64,000 nt of DNA from Prevotella ihumii (lineage in GTDB: Bacteria; Bacteroidota; Bacteroidia; Bacteroidales; Bacteroidaceae): positions 1,991,325 through 2,055,324 of the forward strand of contig NZ_LT706987.1 in the NCBI RefSeq assembly GCF_900155655.1, read 5' to 3'. Of this stretch, positions 51,970 through 59,891 are shown one piece after another. How positions within the stretch are numbered: position 1 is the stretch's first letter; every line of letters begins with the position of its first letter. Below the pieces are notes generated by a model. It made no database searches and was not told where the DNA came from. It saw nothing but the letters and a program-made list of their open reading frames with translations. A program made the position numbers and the translations under genes.

Positions 51970-52923
51970 CTACACCTGAAATTGCAGTTCTATGTTGAAC
52001 TTGTGTATGCTATAATGTCCTTTAAGTGCTAAGCTAACAGCATTTTGTAGTGGACGCTTGTCTTTTGGGAATAGGTGGTGATGTATGTATTCTGTATTGA
52101 TTTCTTCAAATAGATGAATGAAATCAGTGGAATCTAAATAATCTCCAAAGAATACATCATCTTTGATGATTGCTTTCTTGTGATAGAGCAAGTCTTGATA
52201 AAGTTGTAAGTCTTTATTTAATATTTGTTCTAATCTTTGGACTACTTGGATACGCGAATTTATTTTTTTTAGCGATATTCCTTTAACAAGGCTTGCTTGA
52301 TTAGAGTATTGGTCATAGTGATAAAAGGCTTTAGGCAGATATACTACTTTGATGCCTGTACTGATTAGCTCTATATTGAAAAGTAAATCTTCACAATAAT
52401 TTACACAATGATTAAATCTAATTTTTGCGTTGTTGTAACAAGCTCGTTTCACGAGCTTGTTCCAACAACTACCATGTAGTTGTTGGAACAAAGCTCGTAT
52501 CAACTCGCTTGTGCTTTTAAACTCAGCTTTTTGTGTAATGTATTTGCTTTCTTTTTCATATTCTTCAAAATAATCACATATCACCATATCAGCTTCTGAG
52601 CATTGAGCTTTTTCCCATAATTCTTGCAGCATAGATTTGTCTACCCAATCATCTGCATCGGCATGGATGGTGTATTCTCCCTGTGCTACTTCAATACCTT
52701 TTTGACGTGCGGCGGCTACTCCGCAATTGCTTTGATGATATACTTTTACTTTTGGGTCTTTTAACGCGTAGCCATCACACATTGCTCCAGATGCATCAGT
52801 ACTGCCATCGTCTACAAGAATTATTTCAATATCTTGTAGTGTTTGACTTAAAAGGCTGTCTACACATCGCTGTAAGTAATGTCCTGCATTATAAACGGGG
52901 ACGATTACAGAAACTTTGACCAT
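51970..52923 (-). CDS. family 2 glycosyltransferase
   Basis: A 317-residue GT-A enzyme with SVIVPVYNAGHYLQRCVDSL, IILVDDGSTDASGAMCDGYA and the metal site IHADADDWVD near 90. Residues about 140-165 are encoded by two adjacent perfect palindromes (52437-52486), which is odd for coding DNA. Element A copy 3 ends 10 bases before the ATG, so the native ribosome-binding region has been replaced. The transferred sugar is unknown. Confidence 0.9.
   Translation of the reverse strand: MVKVSVIVPVYNAGHYLQRCVDSLLSQTLQDIEIILVDDGSTDASGAMCDGYALKDPKVKVYHQSNCGVAAARQKGIEVAQGEYTIHADADDWVDKSMLQELWEKAQCSEADMVICDYFEEYEKESKYITQKAEFKSTSELIRALFQQLHGSCWNKLVKRACYNNAKIRFNHCVNYCEDLLFNIELISTGIKVVYLPKAFYHYDQYSNQASLVKGISLKKINSRIQVVQRLEQILNKDLQLYQDLLYHKKAIIKDDVFFGDYLDSTDFIHLFEEINTEYIHHHLFPKDKRPLQNAVSLALKGHYSIHKFNIELQFQV
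52437..52486. repeat. two adjacent perfect palindromes inside a GT2 gene
   Basis: AACAAGCTCGT, three bases, ACGAGCTTGTT (52437-52461) is followed directly by CCAACAACTAC, three bases, GTAGTTGTTGG (52462-52486). The segment up to 52497 can also refold into one longer hairpin, because GGAACAAAGCTCGT continues the complement. Confidence 0.9.
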
Positions 52924-52933
52924 TTATAATTAA

Positions 52934-53192
52934 GGTTGGTTCTATAAATTAGCTTTGTTAGATTTTGAACTTATTTTTGAGGTCAAAATGCAAGAGCGTG
53001 AAGGAGTGTAGCGAGCTACACGACTGAACGAACTTACATTTTGAACCCAAAAACGGAGCAAGCCGAATGCAATCAAACTTGTTTGAATTGTTGAGGCGCA
53101 GCCTGTTTTATATAAAAAGAAGCCAAAAGATAACAAAACGTATTTCATAAAAATTTAATGACTATATGCGGTGGTAATTTATAGAACCAACC
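52934..53192 (-). mobile_element. element A copy 3 (259 bp, complete)
   Basis: Read on the plus strand it begins GGTTGGTTCTATAAATTA and ends with the exact reverse complement. TTAA lies on both sides (52930-52933, 53193-53196), a 4-bp target duplication. The core palindrome is GTGTAGCGAGCTACAC (53006-53021). A 68-residue frame (53148-52942) is open, opening MKYVLLSFGFFLYKTGCA. The element supplies the stop codon of the acyltransferase gene at 53162. Confidence 0.9.
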
Positions 53193-54250
53193 TTAAGTAT
53201 TATTTTTGTAGTGTTAGTGCATATATATTCTTCTATGTTGGATAAAAGAATAGCACGGCAATGCTCAATAGTTATAGAAACCAAATATATAGCGCAAGGA
53301 ATAATTAAAAGGATTAACCATATTGGTGTATTCAGTTGTGTTTTAAGATAAAGTGATAAAGCAGAGATAAGCGGCATTACTGCTTTGTTAAAATGGATGA
53401 TATAAACAGAAAATGAGTGCATAGCTAATTTGTTGACTAATTTATTATGAAAGTTCATTCTTTGAAAAGCTAAAAAGAATATAATTGAAGCCATGACTAT
53501 AAATATTGAATTTAGATTCTGAAATGCTGTAAATGGAAATCCAAGTAATTTACTATAAATGATTTCAAGAATATTCATAATTGCTATACAAGTGAAAAAT
53601 TGTAAGAAATATGCTGATGGGTTATTCTTACTTTTATAATGTATTTTTATATATCTGCCAATTAAATAAAGTATAGAAAAATTAACTATACCCCCCCCGA
53701 AATCTGCTTGTAATTGTCTGAAATTCAGTACGTAACAAAAAGTTGCCCAAATGTAAAATAAGCTTGTAGAGATGATAAGAAGCCGCTTGAACTGTCTTTT
53801 GTCAAGGCTATCTGTTAGTTTGTTTAATAATGGTGCGGTAATGCAGAGTACCATATAGGTTGATACGAACCAATATTCGCTTGATAAGGTAGGGAACAAG
53901 TAACTCACAGCGTGGGTAATGCCTTGATGTGAGAAAAGGAGATAAGCAAATATAGGTAGAGAATAACACAATACAAGAAATTCAATCTTTAGAAGTTTTT
54001 TAAGCTGAAACTTGATACTGAAATATCCTGATATGAGGATAAACACATTGACAGCTATGACAAAGATACTATATAAGACGTGTTGTAGGATATAATCTGT
54101 TCCTCCTAAAAAACAATCAGCATCGTATTCCGTTTTAAATCCGAACTTTATGATGTGTCCGCCTATGATAAAAAGCATACAGACTATGCGTAAAAGCTCA
54201 ATGTTCGAGTTTCGCATACTACTCTTGTGGATTTTATTTAAATGGTTCAT
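53162..54250 (-). CDS. membrane acyltransferase (AT3 family) with a G8 tract and an altered C-terminus
   Basis: A 362-residue protein with about ten membrane segments, similar to OafA and WecH O-acyltransferases: NSNIELLRIVCMLFIIGGHII at the start, with the family R and H, then ISGYFSIKFQLKKLL. Near residue 185 the codons for FGGGIV contain eight G in a row, a candidate slippage site. The last nine residues (VGSINYHRI) and the stop codon come from element A copy 3, so the native end was lost or displaced. It may still be active because the conserved segments are complete. It is 4 bases downstream of a glycosyltransferase gene. Confidence 0.85.
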   Translation of the reverse strand: MNHLNKIHKSSMRNSNIELLRIVCMLFIIGGHIIKFGFKTEYDADCFLGGTDYILQHVLYSIFVIAVNVFILISGYFSIKFQLKKLLKIEFLVLCYSLPIFAYLLFSHQGITHAVSYLFPTLSSEYWFVSTYMVLCITAPLLNKLTDSLDKRQFKRLLIISTSLFYIWATFCYVLNFRQLQADFGGGIVNFSILYLIGRYIKIHYKSKNNPSAYFLQFFTCIAIMNILEIIYSKLLGFPFTAFQNLNSIFIVMASIIFFLAFQRMNFHNKLVNKLAMHSFSVYIIHFNKAVMPLISALSLYLKTQLNTPIWLILLIIPCAIYLVSITIEHCRAILLSNIEEYICTNTTKIILKVGSINYHRI

Positions 54251-54254
54251 TTAT

Positions 54255-55484
54255 TTAGTGCCTTTTTATCTTATGGATTATTTGTAGCAAGGAGGTAATT
54301 CTATGATAAGTCTTATTACCAAAGTATTGAAGAATAATCATCCAAAAGATGTCTTTCTTTGGATAAATTATTTGAGCAACATCATAATAGTTGTGTTGTT
54401 CTGGCATCTTTTTTATGAAATCCCAATGTTCTGTAAACTCTGGATCAGGAGTTATAGTAGCTTCTTCTTTTGTAAATTCTTTCTTTATCAGTACTTGTGT
54501 GAGTAGTTCTTCTATCTCAATAGGCGGCGTCTCTTTGCCACGAAAAAGACTATATGGACACGTTTTACGAAAAATACCAATCCCTTTATAATCTCTCCCG
54601 TCAATGGAAATTGTAGGAACTCCACAGTTATATGCAGCAGTGCAAGAGCCAGCTGAGGCTAAACACACATCTAATTGTCTTACCATTTCAATTGAGATGG
54701 GAAAAATTAAGCCTGTAAAAACGAAGTGTATATTAGGAATACCTTTTAGTTTGTTGATTACAGCTTTTTCTGATTCTTTGTCTTGTGATCCTCCTATATA
54801 AAGAAAATTGAATTGTAGTTTGGGATAATGATGAACAAATCGGATTACTGCGTCAATCATTGGCAGAACGTATTCTTTGTTTGTTCTGCCAATAGTTCCA
54901 ATAGCGTAATCACATTTTGGAAGCCTAAACTTTTCGTTCAAAGGTATATTGCTTAATACATTTGAACAAGTTGCATTTAGAGCGCTTCCTTGGTTTAGTA
55001 CACGATATGGCTTAAACATATCAGGAATGGTTTGCTTGGTCATTCCTACCAATTCGTGTCGAATATGTTTAAAATTGAAATAGTTAAATTCGCTTTTACT
55101 AATTCTATTGCTCTCTAATATCATATAAGCTAAATGCCTTGCCTTGATATGTGAGGCCAATAATTCTGCCCATTGTGCATCTATTACTTCGTGTGATTCA
55201 ACAATACATTCACCTTCGTCATAATTAGGAATCCATTTTAATATCTTATGAATTAATCTATTTCTTATCCATTTGGGATATACACTGGGAGGGAGTCGAA
55301 ACAGATTGCTATAGTTGTTGACGTATGGGCTTAGTTCGTCGATATAAATTTCAGAACCTATATTGAGGTGTATTACTACTGGAATAAAATTATTTTTTCG
55401 TGCTGATACAATTTTATTTCGTGTATACATTTCTTCTCCCCCTATACTTTTAATAGAGGGTTGAAAAATTATATAATATTTCAT
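54255..55484 (-). CDS. GT-B-fold glycosyltransferase-like protein
   Basis: A 409-residue protein of uncertain family. The start KYYIIFQPSIKSIGGEEMYTRNKIVSARK and the C-terminal stretch CDYAIGTIGRTNKEYVLPMIDAVIRFVHHYPKLQFNFLYIGG, then LDVCLASAGSCTAAYNCGVPTISIDG, fit a GT-B enzyme that binds a nucleotide sugar in the second domain. It overlaps the flippase gene by 4 bases, and precedes the acyltransferase by 4, forming a tight unit. Substrate unknown; a different enzyme with a similar fold is possible. Confidence 0.75.
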   Translation of the reverse strand: MKYYIIFQPSIKSIGGEEMYTRNKIVSARKNNFIPVVIHLNIGSEIYIDELSPYVNNYSNLFRLPPSVYPKWIRNRLIHKILKWIPNYDEGECIVESHEVIDAQWAELLASHIKARHLAYMILESNRISKSEFNYFNFKHIRHELVGMTKQTIPDMFKPYRVLNQGSALNATCSNVLSNIPLNEKFRLPKCDYAIGTIGRTNKEYVLPMIDAVIRFVHHYPKLQFNFLYIGGSQDKESEKAVINKLKGIPNIHFVFTGLIFPISIEMVRQLDVCLASAGSCTAAYNCGVPTISIDGRDYKGIGIFRKTCPYSLFRGKETPPIEIEELLTQVLIKKEFTKEEATITPDPEFTEHWDFIKKMPEQHNYYDVAQIIYPKKDIFWMIILQYFGNKTYHRITSLLQIIHKIKRH

Positions 55485-56917
55485 CGTTTCCTTATTAAAT
55501 TAAGCCCATATTCTAATTCTTCAGAATGCATAAGGTAAGCAATGATACAATATGATATTATGGCAGAAATAACTCCAAACGTTAGTTTTAGAACATTATC
55601 TTTAAAGCATTCTGTGACGCTAAATGAAATGGCACCCATCAATAGGCTATTCAATAAAATGGGGGATAAATCTTTCATTTGTTTTAAAAAACCTACATTG
55701 ATTAATTTACCTGTATAATGTGTATTAATGATGAGTGCAATTAAGGAATTGACAACCATTCCAATACTCATTGCTATTAAGTTGATATTTAGTGTTATGA
55801 AAAGAATCGTTACGCCTATAATTTTTTTATAAATTTCTAATTTAAGAAAAAGGTCTGTTCGCCCTTTTACTTGTAATAAGTCTAAATTGATGGCATGAAT
55901 GGGATACCACATCATTGCAAAGCATATAATTTGTAGATATATCACGCAATTTGCCCATTTATGCGAAAGCAAAACTTCTATTAACGGGGAGGCTATGGCT
56001 GCTAATAATACCATAAGGGGGAAAATGACAAAAGCCCCCATACAAAGTAAGCGTCTATAATTGTTGCTTAATCTTTCGCTATCATCTTGTATAGTGCTTA
56101 ACACAGGGAATGTAACACGTTGGAATACATTAGAGAGATTTGAAGAAGGCATTGCTGCTAATGATTGTGCTCTTGAGAACAAGCCTAAGTTGGCAGCAGA
56201 ATAAAATTTTCCGATAATGAGCGGATATAAATTTTCATATATTGTTGCCATTAATCCTGAGGCTAAAAGTTTTGAACCAAAAGAAAATAAATGTTTGAAA
56301 GAGGTATAAGAGAATGCTTCTTTTGGTATCCATCTTACCCAAATAAAAAGAAGAACCATTCTGGATAATCCTGCTGCGAGGTTAAGCCCTACTAAAGCCC
56401 AAACACCATATCCCCAATAGGCCATTCCCACCCCAATAACTCCCGAAATAATTGTACTGATGAGTGAGATTTTTGCTTGCGACTTAAAATCTATTTTTAT
56501 CATTAATATAGCCTGCTGTACAACACTTAGCGAACTGAAAATAACAGTAATTCCCATTGCTTTGGTCAATGGCGATAGAATGGGCATATTGTAAAAATCG
56601 GCTATGAATGGTGAAATTATCCACAAAAACAAGTAAGCTATTAGTCCAACTCCAATGTTAAAATAGAAAGTAGTAGATAAGTCTGTATCGGTTCTATCTT
56701 GCTTTTGTATAAGCGCATTGGAGAAACCGCTATCTATAAAAGCACTTGTCACTGAAAGAAATATAGTCAACATTGCAATCAACCCATAATCTTTGGGTTC
56801 AAGCAATCTTGCTAAAAATAAAGAAAATAGAAATCCTATTCCTTGGTTAGAGAAACGTTCTATACTGCTCCATAATAGCCCTTTGGCTGTTTTTGCTTTT
56901 AGCGAGTCGCTACTCAT
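55481..56917 (-). CDS. wzx: Wzx-type lipid-linked oligosaccharide flippase (WzxC family)
   Basis: A 478-residue inner-membrane protein with about fourteen hydrophobic segments. The N-terminus AKGLLWSSIERFSNQGIGFLFSLFLARLLEPKDYGLIAML and the phrase DSGFSNALIQKQDRTDTDLSTTFYFNI are typical of WzxC-type exporters in the MOP superfamily. It moves undecaprenyl-linked repeat units across the inner membrane. With the initiating transferase and EpsG-like polymerase it completes a Wzx/Wzy pathway. The 628-base region upstream holds repeats and a gene remnant. Confidence 0.93.
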   Translation of the reverse strand: MSSDSLKAKTAKGLLWSSIERFSNQGIGFLFSLFLARLLEPKDYGLIAMLTIFLSVTSAFIDSGFSNALIQKQDRTDTDLSTTFYFNIGVGLIAYLFLWIISPFIADFYNMPILSPLTKAMGITVIFSSLSVVQQAILMIKIDFKSQAKISLISTIISGVIGVGMAYWGYGVWALVGLNLAAGLSRMVLLFIWVRWIPKEAFSYTSFKHLFSFGSKLLASGLMATIYENLYPLIIGKFYSAANLGLFSRAQSLAAMPSSNLSNVFQRVTFPVLSTIQDDSERLSNNYRRLLCMGAFVIFPLMVLLAAIASPLIEVLLSHKWANCVIYLQIICFAMMWYPIHAINLDLLQVKGRTDLFLKLEIYKKIIGVTILFITLNINLIAMSIGMVVNSLIALIINTHYTGKLINVGFLKQMKDLSPILLNSLLMGAISFSVTECFKDNVLKLTFGVISAIISYCIIAYLMHSEELEYGLNLIRKR

Positions 56918-57068
56918 TGTTGTATTATTCGTTGGGTGTTATAAATTTAGAAACTTCTTTTTACGATTTGGAGCAACAGATAAACAGACCAAATTATAGA
57001 AAGGTGTAAAGTTTTGAAGGCGAATTTGTAAATAGCTGATAGTTAGAGCTTTATAGTGTAGTTCTAAG

Positions 57069-57151
57069 ACATATATGTTTCAGCCTCTCATACATATATG
57101 TTTTACACCCTTAAAGTTGAACTTTGGGGAGGTCATACATATATGTTTTGC
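57069..57151. repeat. three ACATATATGTTT palindromes
   Basis: Three copies of the palindrome ACATATATGT with a following TT at 57069, 57091 and 57137 approximately. The same word, with similar flanks (GTTGAACTTTGG...GGTCATACAT here, CAACTTTGGCAGTGTCAAACAT there), occurs at 4994-5094. Confidence 0.7.
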
Positions 57152-57270
57152 TTTTAAAGAGTTGATATTTCAAAAACTTTGGATTAGGTTTGGAAAAATA
57201 GAACAATATTTTTAAGTGGGTTCTAAAAATACCTCTAAAGTTTTAGTTCCATTAAAATAAGATTGTTTTT

Positions 57271-57440
57271 AACCCAGATCGGTCATTAGACAAGTTTAGG
57301 TGCTTACTTTATTCTTTTTGAAACTTATGAGCTGTCTTTTGCCTTATTTTGGCTTTATTTTACCTATATCTGCAGTCACATAGCCCGCTATGCTCCTTTG
57401 ATATATGCAAAATAAATCTCAAAGAATTTACAAAAACTTT
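57271..57440 (-). mobile_element. element B copy 2, truncated at the right side
   Basis: It starts AACCCAGATCGGTCATTAG (57271-57289), the terminus of element B, and follows the reverse complement of copy 1 closely through the palindrome CATAGCCCGCTATG (57379-57392) and GCAAAATAAATC. The second terminus is missing; similarity ends near 57425-57440, where a small reading frame ends. A deletion at the right side is the simplest explanation. Confidence 0.8.
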
Positions 57441-57445
57441 CTATT

Positions 57446-57544
57446 CTAAACTTTGGTATTTTCTTCTTCATTGGCAAGTTCTGTTATAAAATCTTTAAAC
57501 AAGTTTGCCCAGTTATCTATGTCTTGTATTCTTTGTATACGCAC
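57446..57544 (-). pseudogene. 32-codon frame after the ATP-grasp gene, probable gene remnant
   Basis: A GTG one base after the stop of the ATP-grasp gene opens a frame of 32 residues, VRIQRIQDIDNWANLFKDF and then ITELANEEENTKV, with a composition typical of coding DNA. It ends just where the truncated element B begins. I read it as the start of a third gene of the ATP-grasp unit, removed by a deletion next to the element. A very small functional gene is the alternative. Confidence 0.4.
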
Positions 57545-57545
57545 T

Positions 57546-58658
57546 TTATTCTATTTTAGTTTTTTTATCTTTGCTCACAAATAGTATGTATCCATTCCGT
57601 TCATAGTTTGTGCGTTGTTCTATCAATGGGGTGCCGTCATATTTGTATTCTATGATTTCAGGATAATCTTTGGCATTGGTAGCATAATGGAGCAGATGTT
57701 TTGTTTGCTCACATAGGAAGCGAATACCACAAAAGGCTGTATTTGTTGTAGGTTTGTAAGTATACGAGCCTATTGAAATATTTATCAATTCTTTGATATA
57801 ATCGCAATCCGTGCTTAATGTTACAAGCCTATTCGATATTTGGTCGCCTCCACCTCTTGGATTTATCTCTATGAGGTATATTCTATTATCTGGCGATATT
57901 TTCAATTCTATATGTGATGCACCATTTGTGAAATTTACTGCTGTTAATATTTCAGGAATCAATTTGCAGATTTGTTCTGAAATATGCTGTGGCAAGTCGG
58001 CTGGCTGATTGTGTCCTAATTCTGCAAAGTGTGGTGCACCTGTTGATATTTTATCCGTAATCTGGATAACATTATGTTGTCCTTCGTAAGATAAGGATTC
58101 TACTGACACTTCTCTTCCTTTTATGTATTCTTCTATTAGGAAATCGCTTTCTTTGAGTGCTTCGTCTATTTGCAGGGTGTTGAAGTCATTTTCTGAATTG
58201 AGGAAGTTTACCCCCACTTTTGCAGCCCCTGTGATGGGTTTTATCACACAAGGATAGAATATTTTTTCTTTGATGCGTTGGAAGTTTACTTTCTCAAACC
58301 TTATACTTGTCAGTCCAAGGATATTGTTTGTTTGCTGGCGCACCCAATTTTTATCCTTAATCTTTAACAGTTGGCTGTAAGGTGTTGTGTGTAGTCCTAA
58401 TTTTTCGGCGACATAGGCAGTTGTCAGGGATGTCTTGTCCGAAGCATTACTAACTACTCCGTCTATCTTGAGTGCTTTACATCTGTCTACTATGGCATCT
58501 TTTTCCATAATAGATATAGGCACGAAATGGTCTACCAAGTCTTTGCATACAGCACCTTTTTCCCATGCAAAGCAGTATGTTTCTAAGTTTGGAATTTCTT
58601 TTGCCTTTTTACAGACTTCTATCTGACCGATGGAGGCACCTATGATTGCTAATTTCAT
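57546..58658 (-). CDS. ATP-grasp domain protein, second of two
   Basis: A 370-residue enzyme of the ATP-grasp superfamily, which joins a carboxylate to an amine or similar nucleophile through an acyl phosphate. The N-terminal domain starts KLAIIGASIGQIEVCKKAKE. The ATP-grasp core has YPCVIKPITGAAKVGV (lysine and loop), LIEEYIKGREVSVES, and the metal site YLIEINPRGGGDQIS near 255-268. It resembles LysX/carbamoyl-phosphate-synthase-like enzymes found in polysaccharide loci. It lies 15 bases after the first ATP-grasp gene and could add an amino acid to an amino sugar. The substrate is unknown. Confidence 0.88.
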   Translation of the reverse strand: MKLAIIGASIGQIEVCKKAKEIPNLETYCFAWEKGAVCKDLVDHFVPISIMEKDAIVDRCKALKIDGVVSNASDKTSLTTAYVAEKLGLHTTPYSQLLKIKDKNWVRQQTNNILGLTSIRFEKVNFQRIKEKIFYPCVIKPITGAAKVGVNFLNSENDFNTLQIDEALKESDFLIEEYIKGREVSVESLSYEGQHNVIQITDKISTGAPHFAELGHNQPADLPQHISEQICKLIPEILTAVNFTNGASHIELKISPDNRIYLIEINPRGGGDQISNRLVTLSTDCDYIKELINISIGSYTYKPTTNTAFCGIRFLCEQTKHLLHYATNAKDYPEIIEYKYDGTPLIEQRTNYERNGYILFVSKDKKTKIE

Positions 58659-58673
58659 TATGTTTTGTCTTTA

Positions 58674-59891
58674 CTATTTTAAATTGACTTTGACAAGTTG
58701 TTCGTGGTTTTTGCAGAAGTATTCCATTTCCTCTATGGTGTTAAATTTAAGGAATATGATACCAATAGCTTTTCCTGCTCCATCAAAGAATTCTATTTTA
58801 TCACCTTCTGTTTTATAAATTACTTTTCTATAAACAGATTTTTCAATTTCAGGTGCGATCTCTATTTTATCAAATTCGCCTTCTTCATAACTATGGAGTA
58901 CGTAATGCATAAAACAACCTTCCTGTTCTTCCAAGGAAAGGTCGAAATGGATACCTAAGGCGGCAGCTATATTGGCTTTGACCAAGTCTACCTTAAAGAT
59001 GTCGCTCAACTGGATGGGTATCATATTACCTCCTGCCCGTGGACCTATTTCTAAGAAATGTACTCTGTTTTGTTTATCAATAAGCAGTTCTATATTTAGT
59101 TCTCCAAAGCGGATATTAAGGGCGTTGATAATCCTTTGTAAATCCTTGTGTACAATTGTAACTTGCTGATTGTCAAGTCCAGAGGGCTTTTTTTTCCCAA
59201 TTGGGATAAGTGCGCTGTTAGCATTGTCCCGTAGGCAGCTCATCTCTCCGAAGAGGATAATTTTGCCTTCTTTTACAAAAATATCCCCTCCTATTACATA
59301 GGGAAAGCCACGTTCTATAAATTCTTCTGCTATAAGAATTTGGTTATGTGAGTATTGACTCGCATACGTAATAGCCTCGTCTAAATTATGATGAATTGAT
59401 TCTATCTTTGTTACTCCTTTCGAGCCTGAAGAGTCGGTAGGTTTAATGATAATTGGAAAGGAAAATTTAGAAATGAGTTCTTTTAGTTCTGTTTCGGAAG
59501 TTTTAGGAGTAAATGTTACATATTGGGGACAAGCAAAATTATTGTCTGATAAGAATTTTCTAAATTGATATTTTATTCCCAATATAGCAACAGAGCTTGA
59601 AGGATTTGTAGGAAGATTTAATCGTTCTGAAACGATTGCTGCTGGTAAAGCCGCTGGGTCGCTTGCATAGGCAAGTATTCCGTTTACTTTTTCTTGTTCG
59701 GCTACTTTGTATACGGCTTCAACATCGGTAGTACTTACGTTATAAAATTTATCTGCAACGAATTGTCCAGGATTATCTGGTAAGTAATCACATAAGATGG
59801 TATAAATGCCCATCTCTTTTGCTTTCTTGATGGCAATAACCTGCTGTGGCGATCCTCCTAATAAGAGAATACGTGGCTGTGTTTTATCCAT
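58674..59891 (-). CDS. ATP-grasp domain protein, first of two
   Basis: A 405-residue ATP-grasp enzyme. The preATP-grasp domain begins RILLLGGSPQQVIAIKKAKEMGIYTILCDYLPDNPG, the ATP site is FPIIIKPTDSSGSKGVTKI, then EEFIERGFPYVIGGDIFV, and the metal site VHFLEIGPRAGGNMIP near 285-300. A run of eight A lies in the codons for GKKKPSG. It overlaps the aminotransferase gene by 8 bases, so the product of the aminotransferase may be its amino acceptor. Two ATP-grasp enzymes in series could add two residues or act on different substrates. Confidence 0.88.
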   Translation of the reverse strand: MDKTQPRILLLGGSPQQVIAIKKAKEMGIYTILCDYLPDNPGQFVADKFYNVSTTDVEAVYKVAEQEKVNGILAYASDPAALPAAIVSERLNLPTNPSSSVAILGIKYQFRKFLSDNNFACPQYVTFTPKTSETELKELISKFSFPIIIKPTDSSGSKGVTKIESIHHNLDEAITYASQYSHNQILIAEEFIERGFPYVIGGDIFVKEGKIILFGEMSCLRDNANSALIPIGKKKPSGLDNQQVTIVHKDLQRIINALNIRFGELNIELLIDKQNRVHFLEIGPRAGGNMIPIQLSDIFKVDLVKANIAAALGIHFDLSLEEQEGCFMHYVLHSYEEGEFDKIEIAPEIEKSVYRKVIYKTEGDKIEFFDGAGKAIGIIFLKFNTIEEMEYFCKNHEQLVKVNLK

